DNA of 64,000 nucleotides from positions 45,924,935 through 45,988,934 of the forward strand of contig NC_077247.1 in NCBI RefSeq assembly GCF_947179165.1, written 5' to 3'. Origin of the DNA: Solanum dulcamara. Taxonomy: Eukaryota; Streptophyta; Magnoliopsida; Solanales; Solanaceae. The notes below the pieces were generated by a model that searched no databases, had not been told where the DNA came from, and saw nothing but the letters and a program-made list of their open reading frames with translations. Positions 24,901-38,125 of the stretch are shown piece by piece. Made by a program: the position numbers and the translations under genes. Positions within the stretch are counted from its first letter, which is position 1; every line of letters begins with the position of its first letter.

Positions 24901-25452
24901 CATCAAATAAAATAACTTGTAAAATTTAAAACTAAGTGTTAATAGTTATTTCTTAATTGTATAGTTAAAAGATAGCTATTTGTGAATTCTATCGAGAAAA
25001 AAACCTCCAGTTCAAATTAAAAAAATGAAAAGGGAAAGGAAAAGCCCTTATGTTACATTCTTCATTGCTGCTGCCTGCTGGGACGCTATGGTCTATGTCC
25101 TCCTCCGTATTTTGCTCATTTTTTATATATACATGTACAGGTTGAGATCGTGCCCAAACCCCACAAACCAACTTGGGTCCGATACTTTTGGACTTTAAAT
25201 GAGAGTATTTTTCCTTGGGCTTTTAAATGAGAAAAGTAAACTCTTTTGGGCTTCAACTGTTAATCAAATATGGGCCAAATTATCCAGTAAATGGCTCGAT
25301 CCACATTTTCTTCTAGAAATTCAAAGGTTCCCTCCTAATATGTGGTGTAAATTAATTCTACAACTTCAATTGTCACTTTATCAACCACATATTGTTTAAT
25401 TTTTATTTTTTGCACTCATCTGAAGCAAAATTAAGTTAGTTTCCTTGGGAAT
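21991..25452. other. Intergenic, upstream flank of the HCF173-like gene
   Basis: AT-rich with no supportable gene. It holds (TA)n runs near 22313-22324, a G-rich patch at 23776-23870 and a GGGGGAGGGGGAGGGG run at about 24728-24743. The part next to 25453 should contain the promoter and 5' leader, but I see no unambiguous TATA box. Confidence 0.5.
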
Positions 25453-28400
25453 ATGGAATCTTGTTATTTTAGTGTGACAAAGCGATCATCATCTTCTTCT
25501 TCTTCAACTATTCTGAATTTTCAGGTACAATCTTTCAACATCTTCTTTATTAGATGGCACAATTTTTAAATATTTGTGTACTTTTTGTTCTGTAATATAC
25601 TTATCTGAATATGTAATCAGTGGGTGAATTAGCTAATAGCAACAGGTTATTTGTGTTATGGGAATCCTTAGTGTGTAGAGGGAGGCTAAACAAAATTATT
25701 ATTTTTCTTTTCATTTTTATTTTTGCTTACATAAATTTTAGGTGCAGTTGATAAATTGATTCTTTATTCTTTATAGATGGTGAGACTTGATGATAAATAA
25801 GCACATGTACAAACTCCGAGGTAGTTTAGTTATTTGACTATTATATTCCAATATTTGTTGTTCAAATGTAGTTCATAGAAAGTCTGCCCATACTGCCTCG
25901 TTAGCAAAGACTGGATGAAATATTGATGAATTTTGTTTGTTATCTACATGCTTGTATAGCCCTATATTTGAAAAAGAGTTGTCCCTTTTTTTTCTTTTTT
26001 TTTTTTAACCTCCATTTTGGAGGATTTATAGTGTTTATACACTTTCCAGTGTGACTCGAACCCAGGACCTACCGGTCGTGGGTGGAGGTGCTTAACCAAC
26101 TGAGCAACCCTCACTTGTCAGTTGTCCCTTTTTACTTGTAGGTTGTTGGATTCTGATTACTTTTAGGTGGCTTAGAATCATCGATCACTCATACTATTTC
26201 GTAAAAATATGCAAAATATCAAAAAAACCAGCTTTTATAGAGAAGCTATTGTTAAAACCATAATGTAGTAGTCTTAGTATAAAATGAAACAGAGGTAATA
26301 CATGTAATTTTAGGGGGAAGAAAGTATTAGATGTGAATCAAAACTATGATTTTTTCTTGAGGGTTTTTTGCTAGGGTGGTACGTGTTTTTTTACTTCATT
26401 TTGATGCCAACTACTTGGTTGTTTACATGAATTTTTTTAACCTGTTTACATCAGATTCTATGCCACTAGACACACCATGAAGGTTTGTGAGTTATTTCCG
26501 GTTTTGTGATGCATTTGGTGATATCATAGCTCCAAAATATAGAGTATAATATGGATTCATTTTAACCACTAGAAAAAGGTTTTGACTTGCAATTTGTTTG
26601 AAGTGCAAATGGGACTTCAGATATATCTGTCGACAACTGCATTGCTTCATTCTCTTTTTTTGGTGTTTCCTTTACTCCATTCTTGGCCTTTCCTAATTTT
26701 TACCATTTATACCTTTGTATGTGGTAATGCATTGCAGGGTATTTCATCTATTGGTGGAAGATCGTCCCAGAAATCCTTAGGTGCCCCTTCTCATCTTTCC
26801 TGGCCATTATCTAGACCTAACAAGAAACATCAAAATTTTGTTTATAAGCGGAAGACATTTAAGGGGGCCATATTGGCAGAAGCTGGAAAACAAGGTTGGG
26901 ATTTTGGCAGATTTATAAAGACATTGTATTTTTTTAATGGCCCTCCTTCCCCTGCAAAGGTTGGCCTTTCTTTTTCCTTTCTGGCAAGTGACGTATGACT
27001 CTTTTCGTGGCGCTTCATAACTTCTAACCGATTTTTCTTTTTCTTTAAGTTCTTTGAATCACTGATTGAGATACTAACTGGTCCATCACCTAGTAAACCA
27101 GTTAACTCGATGGATTCTTCTGGAATTACCCTGGTAACTGGAGCCACTGGTGGTGTTGGGAGAAGAGTGGTGGATGTATTACGCAACAAAAGATTGCCCA
27201 TCCGAGTACTTGTATGTTTCTTCTAATCTTTTCTACCTTAGTTGTTTCCTTTCTGAGATTTGTATAACTCTTTCTTTTGCTTACTAAATGGAAAAACATG
27301 TTACTTGAGTAGAAAAGAATAATCTTCACTCCCTCTATTTTAACTAAAATTCCCTTCTTCTTCACACTCTTAAATACTTTAGGTCAGAAATGAAGAGAAG
27401 GCTAGAAGAATGCTTGGTGAAGATGTTGACCTGGTGAGTATTATTTTCATGTTATTCTCACTCTCTCTACTCTGATATCTAGCATGGTTTTATCTGTATG
27501 CATATAGTTTGAGACTCGGAAAGTGATTCTTCTCCTCTGATTTACAGCTGAGATGCTCCATTACATTTTACAGTTGATCTTTTCTGTATTTTTTCTCCGA
27601 AAAGGCAACTGCTCCTGCCAAATTCATTGTCCTTGTCATGAACTTCCTTCTGTTTATTTTTTCATCAATATTACTTCAACATGGAAAATTCATATCAGGA
27701 CCAACACACAGTTGTTGCGATACACACATATTCAATGAAGTAAACTTACGCTTTCTTTTACTTAATAAATCTTAGGTTGTTGGAGATGTTACTAAAGCAA
27801 ACTCTCTGCTTCCTGAGTACTTCAAAGGAGTAACGAGCGTAATTAATGCTGTTTCTGTCATTGTTGGCCCAAAGGAAGGGGATACCCCTGACAGGGAAAA
27901 ATACAGTCAGGTAAATAAGCTGTAACTTTTGACAAACTCCTGTAGTGAATTCTTTACATCACTCTGTTGCTAGGCTGTAAAATTCAACTCTCGGTCCTTC
28001 TTTACCTAAAACTACAATCATTTCTTTTTCTTTTTAGTCCTTGTATGTGTTCGTTGGTTTCATCTTTTAGCCTAACATAATATTACTTCTTACTTATGCT
28101 TATACTCTTTATGCGAATCTGCAGGGAATCAAGTTCTTTGAACCCGAGGTGGCCAACTGATTGCCTATCCTTGGAGTCATATTGTACTGTTTCCCTTCCA
28201 ATTTTATAAGCTAACTTTGTTGTTGGGGCACCAGTTCACTAAGCATTCTTGTTTACTTGGCAGAACAGATTAAAGGTGACTCACCCGAAATGGTGGAGTA
28301 CATTGGAATGAAGAATTTAATAAATGCTGTTAAAGAAAATGTTGGCCTTCGCACAGGAAAACTACTATTTGGATATGAAGGTATGCTATTGCAGAATGAA

Positions 28401-31400
28401 GAATCCATTGTTGAAGTGTTATATTTGGCTCTTAAAATCAGATACCAACGTTAGAACAAATTGCAAAAATGAACAGAATGAAAATCTAGCGAGATTTTTA
28501 GTATATCATCATGGAGTAAAACAACTGAAGTCTCTTTCCAGTCAAGAGCTATATCCCCTTATTTGTGTATTCATGATATCTTGGCGGCAGATACTAGAGC
28601 TGGAAAAACTGTACTTGAAAATGATTTTCATTAAATTACATAAAATATAACAATGTGCAATTAGGGAATGGGGGTACAAGCGGAGGGATAATATATAATC
28701 TTCTTGCTCTTATGTGACTGATTAGTGTCTAAGTTCGCATTTGTATGGAATAATCACCCAGGCTAGTTGCTCTCCCTTTACCGTCTTTTTACTGCTTTAT
28801 TTTCAGAGTTTACGTCAATAAAAGGTTGTTTAGTTTCATACAATAGATTGACTTTGTTCAGTACTTCCATGCAGGTAATTCATTTAAAGAACTTCCTTGG
28901 GGTGCTTTGGATGATGTTGTGATGGGTGGAGTGAGTCAAAGTACATTCCAGATAGATCTAACTGGTGGGGAAAATGGTGGACCAACAGGACTCTTCAAAG
29001 GTTACCTTTCTTAATAGATAAAATGTTCCGGGTGATACTTTGTTAGAAGTCTGTCGGTTCGTGGTGATATCTAATTCTTAAATCATCAATTTAACTTTGT
29101 TTCGTGTTTGTTCAGGTATTGTTACCACTGCTAACAATGGGGGTTTTGCCAGTATTAGGACAAAGGTAAAAAAAAAACTAAGAAAATCATTAAGCTGGTT
29201 TTCTACTTTGTTTTTCTCGCTTCCTACTTCATGTTTGGTTTTGAAGTTATTGATGACTGATTAATTTTAAGTAGCATTATCCCAGAACGTTCTTGTCTCT
29301 CTCTTTTTTTTTTAGTTCTTTTTTAAGAGGGAGGCTTGCCACTCAACCTATCCCCAAGACAGAAAGCTTTAAATATCCTGGATCTATCATCCAGAGTAGT
29401 GGGAACATCGATGATGATGTCTCACATCGCATTAGAGCAGCGTGGATGAAGTAGAAGCTTGCCTCTGGAGTCCTACGTGATAAGAAAGTACCACGTAAAC
29501 TTAAAAGTAAATTCTACAGAATGGTGGTTAGACCAATGTTGTTATATGTAGCAGAGTGCTGGCCAGTATAGAACTCTCATGTTCAGAAGATGCATGTTAC
29601 GGAGATGAGGATGTTGAGATGGATGTGTGGACACACTAGGAGTGATAGGATTAGGAATGAGGTTATTCGAGAGAAGGTGGGAGTGGCCTCTGTGGCAGAC
29701 AAAATGAGAAAAGTGTGACTGAGATGACTTAGACATGTGTAGAGGAGGGGTGTTGACGCCCCAGTTAAGAGGTGCGAGCGGTTGGATTTGGGGGTTATGC
29801 AGAGGGGTAGGGGTAGACCGAAAAAGTATTGGGGAGAGATGATTAGACAAGATATGACGTTACTTCATATCACCAAGGACATGACATTAAATAGAAAGGA
29901 GTGGGGGTCGCGGATTAAGGTAGAAGGCTAGTAGGGATAGAACAGTGTCTTGCCTTGTGTCGGCTTAGGGTGGTCGTAGGTCTAGACGTGCCTTTATAGT
30001 TGTGTTGTTATTGCCTATGATTATCACATTACTTTGCTATCGTTATTGTTCTTGTTTTGTAAAAAATTTCATTGGCTTTTCGTTTTTTTGCCATTATGCT
30101 ATATATTGTTTTTCTATCTTACTTAGGATTGTGACTTTTAAGCCGAGGGTCTTTCAGAAATAACCTCTCTATCTCCTTGAGGTAGTGGTAAGGTCTACGT
30201 ACATCCTTCCCTCCCCAGACCCCACTTGTGAGATTTCACTGTCTATGTTGTTGTTGTTTAAGTCTTTAATCATAGTGGAATCTAGCTCATAAGCAATAAT
30301 CCTTTACTTTATCTTGTATTAGTATTTAATATCTGTGTTAGGCCTGTCACTTTACTGGTTATTTAAGCTATTATATTCTGTATAGAGCATAATATTTGAC
30401 TAAAATTCAACCTGTTGACTTGAGAGATATTCATTGACTTACCTCCTTAGTTGGATATTCATCATTCACTTTTTATTTTTCAGTGTTTGGGAAATGAAAG
30501 AAATATATGATCATGCCAAACTACCTGTATTAGAGATGCTACAAATATCCAACATGGAGGATGTCCAACCTCCCCTATCTGTTACTTTTGTTTTTATCAA
30601 ACATGAAAGATGGTTCTACCATCCTTACACCTTTCCTACTTTCGCCCCAATTAGCATGGTGTTATCCAAGAATAAGCTGAATCATATTTCCTAAAAAGTG
30701 ACTTAACCAGTAAGAGTTTTTCATTATGGGTTTATGGCTGGTAATTTAACACAAAATTGCAGTTGCATGTGAGATGTAATTTTCATGAGTGAAGTTCGAG
30801 TAGTAGCTTAGCCAAGAGCTAACTGTACTTTGTCTTAATCACAATATGATCAGGGAAAGATATTACTTTTTAACTCTCTTGTCCATGTGTTGCAGAACTT
30901 TTCCGAACCCGAAGACCTTTCTGCTTATGATGGTTTAGAGTTGCGCCTTAAAGGTGATGGCCGTCGTTATAAGCTAATTGTTCGCACTAGCCGTGATTGG
31001 GATACTGTGGGCTATACATTGATCTTCGATACCGTTGAGGGTTGGCAATCGGTTAGTTTCTTGTGGATTTTAACTATTACCCAACATTCCTCATATCTAA
31101 ACTTTACCCTAAGCGCATCATTTCCAGGTCCGTTTGCCTTTTTCTTCTTTGATGCCTATATTCCGTGCGCGAACCGTACTAGATGCACCACCTTTTGACC
31201 CCAGTCAAATCACGTCATTACAGGTATTTTATATTAGCAAGTTGCTTTTGTTCATCCTTGCAGACTCTTTACCAGCTTTCTGCATTTTTACTTTTTATTT
31301 TCAAAATTCTCAGCTTATGTTCAGCAAATTCGAATCTGATGGTAAACTGAATCCAACCTTCAAAGAAGGTCCTTTTGAACTTCCTGTATCATGCATTCGG

Positions 31401-33249
31401 GCTTATCTTAAAGATCCCATAACACCCAGGTTGGATTCTACATCCCACTTTTATATTGTTAGTTTTAAACTTGAAGCAGTGGATTTTTCTTCCTTGATCT
31501 TTTGGTTTGTATTTGAACTTGAACTAGTGCAGCATTCTTCCTTGATTTTTCGATTTTGTACCAACTCTACTCTTCTGCAGGTTTGTACATGTGAGTTCTG
31601 CCGGTGTAACTAGACCGGAAAGACCAGGAATTGATTTAAGCAAACAGCCTCCTGCTGTGCGATTGAACAAGGAATTGGGCTTCATCCTGACATTCAAGTT
31701 AAAGGTTTGTACTTTGAGCTTTCCTACTTCCTCCAAAACGAGGATAAATGCCTTATTAATGATTAATAGTTAGGATGCTTAACCACCAAAAGAAATGCTT
31801 AATGGTCTGGATGAAGTCCCAAATCAGAGCCTGCAGTTGAGCATGCCATTTGATAACAGCTTCCATCTTGCTTTAGAATGAGCATTCTGTTATTAGTATC
31901 GATTGGAAAAAGGACATCGAACTCTTTCTATCTTGAGTGTTCTGCTACTTGCGATCCCTATTCTCACACAAATAAAGTTTCGTGCCAGGGAGAGGATGAG
32001 ATTAGAGAATCTGGGATACCATATACAATAGTCAGGCCTTGTGCCTTAACTGAGGAGCCTGCAGGAGCTGATCTCATTTTTGATCAAGGAGACAATATCA
32101 CGGTATTTGCTCAGAAATTAGAAATTTATCGTCTGATTTATAAAACCTTGTCCAGCCTGTGTAATTTCACAGTATTTGCTCAGAATTAGAGAGTTGTTTT
32201 CTGATTTATCAAGTCTTGTGGAGCCTGTGTAATTCTTTTTATGTTCTCCATAAAGTCTAGCTGAAGATCACTTTGCATAATGTTGATGGCAGTGAGCTTT
32301 CTTTCTAATTTCTCATGAGAACATTTATATCTGGTATGTACAGGGGAAGATATCCCGTGAAGAAGTTGCTCGAATATGTGTGGCAGCTCTGAAAAGCCCC
32401 TATGCATGTGACAAGACATTTGAGGTGGTGCTTGTCCTTACAATATGACAAATATGTGCTTATTTCTGATGTTTCCTTATGACTATCTGCAAATTTATAT
32501 TTGTCTGTCAAGAAACATGTTGTATGACTACCTTCTCTTGATCCTTACTAGCTATAAACCAGAGTCATTGCATCTTGTGCTTGTATTGCCTCTAATGTTA
32601 ATCCAATGGCTAGTTGATAAAAGTATATGCATATTCTATCTTTAAGGTATCTTTATCTGGATCAGCATTAACTTAGGCAGATTTTTTTGGATTTTCAGCT
32701 TTTCAAATTCATGTGTCTTAATCAATACGGATAGGAGGCAGATAAATTTTTTTAAGAGTCTGGAAGTGCTGACAAATAGTAGCAATCTTCAGAACTGTGT
32801 ACATATCATTTCATTAGAACTGCTATGAGAATTTCATTAGATTCTTGCGAAGTACTCCATTCTATCTTCTTCTTCTGTTAGTGTCGACACTGTCATGAAA
32901 ACTTATACTGTGTCTGTGTCTGCAAATCAATACACAACACTTATATAGCATCCGTGAAAGTAAAGACAGTTTCCTGCAATGTGTTTGAAATCCTCACAAT
33001 GATTTTAGGTTCGCCAAACAATTACTTAGTGATCTATATCAATTGATTATTCAATAATCTGATCTATCTATTTTCCTGTTTTGTCACTGCTTCCTCTGGC
33101 AGGTTAAAAGTATCATTCCATTTAGTGAGCCGTACACGGTGGATCCAGAAAACCCTCCTCCAGAGAAAGATTACAATGAATACTTCAAGACTCTGAAAGA
33201 TGGCATCACTGGGAAAGAAAGGCTAGAGAAAACTCCTATCCCTGTATAA
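25453..33249 (+). CDS. NAD(P)-binding Rossmann / CIA30-domain chloroplast protein (HCF173-like), 16 exons
   Basis: Exons by GT-AG junction and unbroken frame: 25453-25524, 26738-26959, 27050-27211, 27383-27433, 27776-27910, 28125-28148, 28269-28380, 28875-29000, 29116-29165, 30896-31051, 31128-31223, 31314-31429, 31581-31704, 31989-32102, 32344-32424, 33103-33249. Together they encode 595 residues. The N-terminus is Ser-rich and basic, like a plastid transit peptide. A dinucleotide-binding loop TGATGGVG lies at about 128-135. A CIA30 domain (from [16 protein letters not shown], about 263-430) is inserted in an atypical short-chain dehydrogenase fold that resumes at [17 protein letters not shown] (about 488). 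This architecture is that of Arabidopsis HCF173, which promotes psbA translation, and its relative At4g18810; length and wording fit At4g18810 better. Intron 1 holds a SINE and intron 9 a LINE fragment. All exons are open, so the gene is probably functional. Confidence 0.93.
25977..26133 (-). mobile_element. tRNA-derived SINE in intron 1 of the HCF173-like gene
   Basis: Flanked by AGTTGTCCCTTTTT at 25977-25990 and again at 26120-26133. On the minus strand the body has a tRNA-like head with A-box (GCTCAGTTGGTTAAGCAC) and B-box (GGGTTCGAGTCAC), and ends in a poly(A) tail seen here as poly(T). It lies antisense to the host gene, away from the splice sites. It belongs to a different SINE family from the one at 11275. 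Confidence 0.82.
29330..30262 (+). mobile_element. 5'-truncated RTE-clade LINE in intron 9 of the HCF173-like gene
   Basis: The segment encodes, with stops and frame changes, the C-terminal end of an RTE-type [62 protein letters not shown]. It then has a 3' UTR (gagggtctttcagaaataac, cagaccccact) and a TTG-repeat tail at about 30249-30260. The same protein and 3' UTR occur in the near-complete copy at 56759-60600. Insertion is in the same direction as the host gene. The 5' breakpoint is approximate. Confidence 0.85.
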
Positions 33250-35760
33250 AGACCTAGTATGGTATGTTACTTTTATAAGCATATGAGGCTTGTTTCATTT
33301 TTCCAAAGCACATTTCAACTTATTGCTTAGCATATTATAGCAGATTACAATGTTCACAAACTGCAACGACATGAGGTGTAGGTGTGTTGTATCATCCCCC
33401 AACTCCCCCCTAAAACTAAGAAACTAAAGTGATTTGATCTTCATGGTCAAAAGAGGTGTATTTGTACATATTTTTGACATGTAATTTAGTTTTCCTAAAT
33501 TGTATATTTTTTCCTCATAAACATGAAAATCTCATAAGTTAAAAAACTATCAAAAAATTGCAAGTTCTAATTCAATCTTACAAAATGAGCAAATCATAGT
33601 TCATAAATAAGATATCAAAATATCCTAAATCGATGCATTAATAAATCACATATCTGCATGTTCACTTTATAAATAATTATTTGCGATTACAAACTTTTAA
33701 ATTCATATAATTTTATAAAGATCTACTATTCAACAGTAGTAGTAATTGATTATTTTTTAATATAATATTTTTACATGGTACTACAATCACTTCAGGTTGA
33801 ACATGATGTTTTTTTGCAAATTTAAAATGATAGATCTTTTTTTTCATAAAAATATAAACTTATGTGTCATATTTCGTATTTTAAAAAAATAATTGAAATT
33901 ATGATTTAAAATCTTAAATCGTGTTTTTTTTGAGGGGAAATGTGGAATATGTAATCATTTTAAAATATGTCCAAATGTTAATTTAAGATGATAATTTCAA
34001 ATTCATGATATGATTACATGTCTAACAAGTTACTAAAGCTTTTTAGTAAACACGTAACGATATCACTTGGGGTGGCATCACATCCTGCAACCAATGATGA
34101 AAACATAATAATTCCAGTGCCATATTTTACTTCCCGTTGTTTTTGTCGAGGCATTAGGAAATAAGAGTCTGTTTAGCGTTGCTATTAAAAAATATTTATT
34201 TTTAAAAGTATTTTATTAAAATAGCTTTTCAAAAAACTGAAATCGTTAAAATTGTGGAATGCTTATCATTTGTTTAAGACCTTTCTTTAAAGGAATATTT
34301 TCAAATTTCATATACTTTGATTTTGTTTTTACATTATTGATTACTTAATGTTCTTCCTCTTAAAATATTACTTGTTTTTACATATTTAAATATAATTTTA
34401 ACATTAATATTGACGATCTTTATTTTTTATTTCTTGAATTCAAAGTAAAAACATTTGCAAACTATCTTTACTTTTTTTGTACACTTTTTTCATTAAGATG
34501 TTTTATAAGTTTTTTTGTTTTTGTATTTTACCTATTAATGTCATATTTGTTTCAATTTCACTTTCAACGATCATCTGTAGTTGAAGTAGATCCAATTTCC
34601 TTTTCGGTATGCTCCATCGTCTCTTGAAGTAAAGAAATGAGAATTTGGACAAACTGAAATCAAGATTCAAAGAAAGTTGTAGAGAGCGTATTTCTACCTG
34701 CTTGTTGAATTTTAATTTGACTGGACTTAAAATATATTGATAGTTCAGAATATATACATACGCACACGTCATTTTAACAGACTCGTGAAAATATTGGAAT
34801 TGATTTTTATTCTTTGAAATTGATAGTTAGCTGTTTTATGAATTTTTGAATTGATACTATAAAATTCTAACATTTATCAACAAGCTTAAATTTAATTTAC
34901 ATAAATATAAAAATATTTATATATTGTATTTAAAGGTCTTAAATACATTAGATATTTATTGCAAAGGCCCGAATGTAAGATTTCTACTTTTATTATTTTA
35001 TTAAAATATAAGATCACCAATCCAATCCCTGCAAATAAGAAAGGTGTCATATAAATATTAATCAATTATAAAACCTGAATAGATTAATATTCATCATAAA
35101 AAGAATCTTTATCGAAGTAAAAGGCTGAAAAGAAATTATTTGGAGACAATTAATTAGTCTAGTATGAATGCTGCAAAAAAAATTATGCTTACCATAATTC
35201 ATTTGCAACAGTCATCTTGCGAAAATATAGGGTACGATTTAATTGATTTTCAATAAACTAGTACTAGTGAACATAACAAGCTGGAAAATGGAGAAACTTA
35301 CCCTATCAAAAAATGAGTTATTACTTCCTAAAATATCATCAAATCTGAAATGAAGATGAAACCTCAAGTTGTTAGAATAATGAAGAAGAAGAAGAAAATA
35401 AATATTAATTTGATCTCAAAGTGAAAAAAGTCATGATGTCAAAGCATTATAGAAATCTTACGTCCTACATTGATTGCCGAAAATTATTGATAGATTCCGA
35501 TGATGAAAAACTTCATAATATATCCTGGCATAAAAATTTGGAAATTGTCTTGTAACGAACTCAATGGGTTGAACTTCCGTTTTAATGTTCTGGTAACATT
35601 TCTATGAATGTTTTTTTGTAGATCTTCATGAATCGAATGATCTCAAAAGGATATCCATACTCTGTGGCCCCATCGTCAAAATGTAAGCAAGCCACAAAAG
35701 TAGATTCATTGATTTCAAAAGCACATTTATCCAATCAACAAACCCACTAAGAAAACTACT
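33250..35760. other. Intergenic / 3' flank, no gene recognised
   Basis: The first few hundred bases are presumably the 3' UTR and downstream region of the HCF173-like gene. The rest is AT-rich. The frame at 34503-34772 (minus) has no domain or exon-like features that I can recognise. Around 35500-35660 there may be downstream exons of the unrecognised minus-strand gene. Confidence 0.45.
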
Positions 35761-35763
35761 CAC

Positions 35764-37690
35764 TCATGTCAAGAATACCAATGTTTTCATTGAGTGCATC
35801 AAGGAAAAATAGGCATCTTGGTGACTTCCAAAAAAAAGGTGGCATTGTAAGTTCATTTTGAGAATCCTCTGAATCCACTGCAAAGAAAAATGAAAAATAT
35901 AATCAAACTATTAAAGAAAACAAGAAAATTAAAAATCTGAAAATAAAATATTAAATTGCAAAACTTTATGAAATAATTCAACTCCTCCGGCCCATACATG
36001 GTAAGAGTTGTACGAATCCCGAAACATCTTTCAATTGAGCTTATGTTGTATCATAATTAGACAAAATTTTGGTTTCTACAAGATGTTTAAAAAAGAAATC
36101 GTATTGAATAATATATTAGAAATAAATAAACATAAAAAAATGTTCAAACAAACTACCGTTACAGAATAAGCAAACTCTGACTTTGTTTGACTTTTTTGGT
36201 AATATTGTCATGAAAAAGCTTAGCTTTATGTATGCTCTCAAGGACTTTTGCAACTTGGCTAAACAATTCACAAAATAATAAATAATTGATACAATGAAAA
36301 ATTTTCAAATAAGAATTTTAAATTAAAATAGAAATAACTCAAAAACATATATTTCTGAAGTTCGTTCCAAACCCAATGCATTTAGACCTTTGTTGATTGT
36401 ATTTCAAAAAAACCAAATATTTCTTTCTTAACCCAAGTGTCTAAGGTAACTAAAGGTTCAAGGAGACCTATTCCTTTATCGTTGTCGTTGATTGCATAGG
36501 TTCCCTTAGCCACATAAGGAGAGTGATACAGCTTAAACAACACATCGATCTCATATTTTGCTCTGTCAACCGTTGAAAAATGCTGAATAAAATTCACATA
36601 ATTATTGTTGAAAAGTTCCTCTATTATTTTATACAGTCCCTGGTCCTCATCGACTTAATTAATAACTCTATACTTCAATTCCATGACTAAGTATCAATCT
36701 GTACAAATAAAACACGCACGTACTTGAGTATGTGGGGCACTCAAACTTCTCCTAATCAATGTAGATCCTAACTTATTCATGCATTTAATAACTCATGTCA
36801 TACTCGTCCAACATATTTAGACACACATACAATGCAGAATAGCAACAATAGAAATTGTTCTCACTTTAATACAGAACTCTTCATCTTCTTAAGCAGATAC
36901 AACTTAAACTACTCTAATGCTAAGGATTCTCAACAGTCTTAAGCTTAAAAAAAGAGGAGGGATTGAACCATAATGTTAAAACTGCCAAAAACATTCACAA
37001 CCCCGTATACGATTAATTTGAATGTTTGAAAACTGATGCATAACATCAAAAATAATAATACAAGATTACATAAAACTATGCCAAACAATAATATAAACTG
37101 ATATCCAATAAGATACGATAGTAACCAAAATGATAACAGTATAGAATATTCTAACAAGTGGATTTGAGTAATTCAAATGAAATAGAAGCAATTACATTTG
37201 ACCAAATAATAATAAAAAAAAGTAAACAATAATAATATTAACCAAAATTAACAGCAACACAAAAAAACTCACATTTAGAATAGTGATAGCATCATAACCA
37301 AAATTAATTAAAGAAAATCATCAATAAAGAAGAACTGTGCACAATCAACAACTAAACCTGAACAGAAATATATAAATATGATAGCCGGAATTTGAACCCC
37401 TCTAACCAAAACTGAAACAAGCTATCTAAAACACAACAATACATAGCAAAAAGAAGAGAAAAACAATTGAACATAGAGGAACATCCATTTTAGTCAAATT
37501 TGAAAGTGAGAGCTCATATAAATGACAAACCTGGCCAGAAATAGAGTTCCCCAGAGAAAGAACTCGTGTTTGACGGAATTCGAAGCTTCGCTGGCTTGTG
37601 GTCTTTCGCGGGAGAAGATGGAGTCGTGGCTGGAGTTAACGGGTAAAAGGTTTTGAGGGCTGGTTATCGGTCCTGGTGGTTTCGCTTAAA
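35764..37690 (-). pseudogene. Unrecognised multi-exon minus-strand gene, probably broken
   Basis: I do not recognise the family. Three exon-like pieces are visible on the minus strand. A GC-rich block at about 37531-37690 ends in a donor (CTGGCCAG|gtttgt) and lacks an ATG, so it may be a 5' untranslated exon. An exon from 36653 down to about 36382 follows an AG acceptor and encodes DEDQGLYKIIEELFNNNY, then STVDRAKYEIDVLFKLYHSP and ETLV-type hydrophobic sequence ending EIQSTK. A well-formed exon at 35877-35764 has a strong acceptor (tttgcag) and donor (gtgagtag) and encodes DSEDSQNELTMPPFFWKS and CLFFLDALNENIGILDM. A T-run in the middle exon (36400s) appears to shift the frame, since INKGLNALGLERTSEIY continues in another frame. 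It could be a decayed copy of a real plant gene. Confidence 0.45.
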
Positions 37691-38125
37691 ATATCTGTGT
37701 TGAAAATTAAAATATTCCTAGTGTTTTTGTTATGTGGTTAATAGACAAACAAGTTTGGATTGCGAGATGACTATTATATATGAACATAGCAAAATATCAA
37801 ACATTAAGTTTGTTTTCCCTTAAACATTGAGTCCGTTGTCCATTAAAATATTGAATATGGACATAACAAAATATCAAAACATTGATGGTTAAAGACAATG
37901 TACTAGATAGGTGAAAGTCTAGCAAATTTTTAGTGTTCAAAACAAATATATATAATTATAGGAGTAAAAAAGATTAAAAGCTTGAGAGAAAAAATAATTT
38001 TTTAGGGGTGTAACGCATCTATTTAGTTAACTTTTCTAGGTTATTAAGAGTGACTCACGTCTATTTTGCTTATCATTGGACATGTTTATTTTGTCAAGGA
38101 AATAATTAGAGAGAGATAGAGGTTT

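Noticed and set aside
26041..26110. tRNA gene on the minus strand
   Set aside because: It has A- and B-box sequences but does not fold as a complete tRNA, and it sits inside a SINE with a target duplication and poly(A) tail.
28257..28454. Independent small gene starting MAEQIKGD
   Set aside because: It is exon 7 of the HCF173-like gene read with a piece of the preceding intron; the true exon starts at 28269 after an AG acceptor.
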